A stretch of 64,000 bases of DNA, taken from NCBI RefSeq assembly GCF_003044565.1, contig NZ_POXG01000004.1, positions 62,001 through 126,000 on the forward strand, read 5' to 3'. The DNA is from Neisseria sicca (GTDB taxonomy: Bacteria; Pseudomonadota; Gammaproteobacteria; Burkholderiales; Neisseriaceae). A program made the translations under genes and the position numbers. The notes under the pieces were generated by a model. That model worked only from the letters and a program-made list of their open reading frames with translations, searched no databases and had not been told where the DNA came from. Shown piece after piece: positions 62,396 to 64,000 of the stretch (its first letter is position 1; each line of letters opens with the position of its first letter).

Positions 62396-63499
62396 TTACA
62401 CGCCCTGTTTCAGGCTGGCTTCGATGAATCCGTCCAAATCGCCGTCCAATACGGCTTTAGTGTTGCCGACTTCGTAGCCTGTGCGCAAGTCTTTGATGCG
62501 TGAGGAGTCCAAGACGTATGAACGGATTTGGCTGCCCCAACCTACATCGGATTTGCCTTCTTCCAACGCCTGTTTCTCTTCGTTGCGTTTGCGCATTTCC
62601 AATTCATACAGTTTGGATTTCAACATTTCCATCGCAGCGGCTTTGTTGGCGTGTTGAGAACGGTCGTTTTGACACTGCACTACAATCCCCGTCGGCTCGT
62701 GGGTAATACGCACGGCGGAGTCGGTTTTATTGATGTGCTGACCGCCCGCGCCCGATGCGCGGTAGGTGTCGATACGCAAATCGGCGGGGTTGATTTCGAT
62801 TTCGATGGAATCGTCGATTTCGGGGTACACGAACACGGATGAGAACGACGTATGGCGTTTGTTGTTCGAGTCAAACGGCGAGTAGCGCACCAGTCGGTGA
62901 ACGCCGGTTTCCGTGCGCAGCAAGCCGTAGGCGTATTCGCCTTCAACGCGGATGGTGGCGCGGTTGATGCCCGCAATTTCGCCGTCGTCTTCTTCAAGGA
63001 TTTCGATTTTGAAGCCTTTGCGCTCGGCGTAGCGGCTGTACATGCGGAACAGCATGCCCGCCCAGTCTTCCGCTTCCGTACCGCCCGCGCCTGCGGTGAT
63101 GTCAATAAAGCAGTTGTTCGGGTCGGCGGGCTGGTTGAACATCCGTTTGAACTCCAAATCCGCCATCTGTTTTTCCAGCCCCGCCACATCTTCTTGCACG
63201 GCGGCGAAACCTTCTTCGTCGTTTTCTTCGACGGTCATTTCAATCAGCATGCGGTTGTCTTCGATGCCCGTCGCGATGTTGTCGAGCGTCAACACGATGC
63301 CTTCAAGGATTTTGCGCTCTTTGCCGATTTCTTGGGCGCGTTTCGGGTCGTTCCACAGCTCAGGGTCTTCGGAAAGGCCGATGACTTCTTCCAATCGGTC
63401 TTTCTTGCCCTGATAGTCCATATAGACGCGGATGTCTTCGCTGCGCTTTTCCAAATCGTTCAGGGTGTTGTTGAGCTGGTTGATTACTTCGGCTTCCAT
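62396..63499 (-). CDS. prfB: Peptide chain release factor 2
   Basis: RF2 ends translation at UGA and UAA. The 367-residue product has the stop-codon-recognising SPF motif at residues 207-209 ([18 protein letters not shown]). The catalytic GGQ is at 252-254 ([18 protein letters not shown]). In many bacteria the gene holds an in-frame UGA near codon 26 bypassed by programmed +1 frameshifting. Here the matching place ([16 protein letters not shown], residues 24-39) is read straight through as one frame, so no frameshift is needed. The ATG is at 63499. Confidence 0.97.
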   Translation of the reverse strand: MEAEVINQLNNTLNDLEKRSEDIRVYMDYQGKKDRLEEVIGLSEDPELWNDPKRAQEIGKERKILEGIVLTLDNIATGIEDNRMLIEMTVEENDEEGFAAVQEDVAGLEKQMADLEFKRMFNQPADPNNCFIDITAGAGGTEAEDWAGMLFRMYSRYAERKGFKIEILEEDDGEIAGINRATIRVEGEYAYGLLRTETGVHRLVRYSPFDSNNKRHTSFSSVFVYPEIDDSIEIEINPADLRIDTYRASGAGGQHINKTDSAVRITHEPTGIVVQCQNDRSQHANKAAAMEMLKSKLYELEMRKRNEEKQALEEGKSDVGWGSQIRSYVLDSSRIKDLRTGYEVGNTKAVLDGDLDGFIEASLKQGV

Positions 63500-63566
63500 G
63501 ATTCTTCTGTGCTTTCAAAATTTTAGGGGCGTATTGTAAGGGATTTGCGGGCTTTTTTCTATGATA

Positions 63567-63611
63567 AAGGTCGTCTGAAAACCTGAATCTCAAGTTTTCA
63601 GACGACCTTAT
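63567..63611. terminator. DUS-pair terminator upstream of prfB
   Basis: AAGGTCGTCTGAAAACCTG and CAAGTTTTCAGACGACCTT pair. It lies after the stop of the partial gene at the window end and before prfB, both on the minus strand. Confidence 0.8.
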
Positions 63612-63678
63612 ATATTGGCATCTTTAGGTTTGCACCCTCCGATAGCCATGTGGCGGATTCCTATCCGGTCTGACCGGA

Positions 63679-64000
63679 TTATTTATTCAGACGCTGCCAT
63701 TGTGCGGGGGTGTAGGTTCGGGTAGTGGTTTTCTCGTTGCCACGACGGTCGGTTCGGGTTTCAGTTACCACGACCTTGTCCTCGTCAGAGGTATCGACTG
63801 AACGGGAGTAGAACAACGTCAGAATATACTCGGGGCTGTAACGGTAGCGTTCTTCGATACGGGTGCAGCAGTCGACTTCATTCGTCACAATCAGGGCTTT
63901 TTGTTTGTTGTCGACGCGGAACATACCCATGTAATTCTTGGTCAATTCAGTCAGTGAATAATTGGAGCCAAAATAACCATACTCGCCTTGCTCGTAGATG
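63679..64000 (-). CDS. Hypothetical protein, N-terminus beyond the window
   Basis: The frame stays open to the last base of the window, so this is the C-terminal 106 or so residues of a longer protein. It reads ...IYEQGEYGYFGSNYSLTELTKNYMGMF and later EVDCCTRIEERYRYSPEYILTLFYSRSV, ending RTYTPAQWQRLNK. A vicinal Cys-Cys pair is visible. I recognise no domain. The in-frame TTG at 63945 is unlikely to be the start. Confidence 0.65.
   Translation of the reverse strand, partial: IYEQGEYGYFGSNYSLTELTKNYMGMFRVDNKQKALIVTNEVDCCTRIEERYRYSPEYILTLFYSRSVDTSDEDKVVVTETRTDRRGNEKTTTRTYTPAQWQRLNK

Overview
The window is chromosomal DNA of a commensal Neisseria, most likely of the N. mucosa / N. sicca / N. 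macacae group. The main evidence is the dominant DNA uptake sequence (DUS) AGGTCGTCTGAA, the 'mucosa' dialect. It occurs dozens of times, usually as inverted pairs that form terminators. Correia (TATAGTGG...CCACTATA) mini-elements, dRS3 repeats, minCDE-oxyR linkage, a PilC-type pilus tip protein and an expanded carA-carB spacer are also neisserial.

Layout: 1-4.8 kb is the end of the spc/alpha ribosomal operon (rplO', secY, infA, rpmJ, rpsM, rpsK, rpsD, rpoA, rplQ). 5-7.6 kb holds lpxB and a three-gene overlapping cluster (hypothetical, thioesterase, TlpA-like). 7.7-8.7 kb is an SH3-domain gene whose signal-peptide codons are split by a Correia element, with a second, inverted element behind it. 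8.7-15.1 kb carries slyX, an Na+/H+ antiporter-family gene, tldD and minC-minD-minE-oxyR. 15.5-21.5 kb has an OPT transporter, a repeat-filled spacer, a frameshifted membrane-protein gene and lysS. 21.8-30.6 kb is carB and carA on the minus strand, separated by about 4.5 kb of four tandem ~430-490 bp repeats plus small accessory genes. 31-43 kb holds pilC, a sulfate-binding lipoprotein gene, a DUF218 gene, trpC, ubiB, an NlpC/P60 hydrolase, cidA/lrgB and argJ. 43.5-53.4 kb holds leuS, dnaJ, an S9 peptidase, acpP-fabF, parB and ubiX. 53.6-64 kb holds gyrB, a DUF2167 gene, gltX, a Fur-box-linked metal/siderophore-binding protein gene bracketed by a duplicated gltX 5' end, a second DUF218 gene, arsC, a thioredoxin-like gene, prfB and a partial hypothetical gene.

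Most genes are housekeeping: translation, aminoacyl-tRNA synthesis, pyrimidine/arginine/tryptophan synthesis, division-site placement and fatty-acid synthesis. The accessory interest lies in the spacers. There are uptake sequences of other genera or species, repeat-mediated duplications at lysS/carB and gltX, and Correia insertions. All point to frequent natural transformation and repeat-driven rearrangement.
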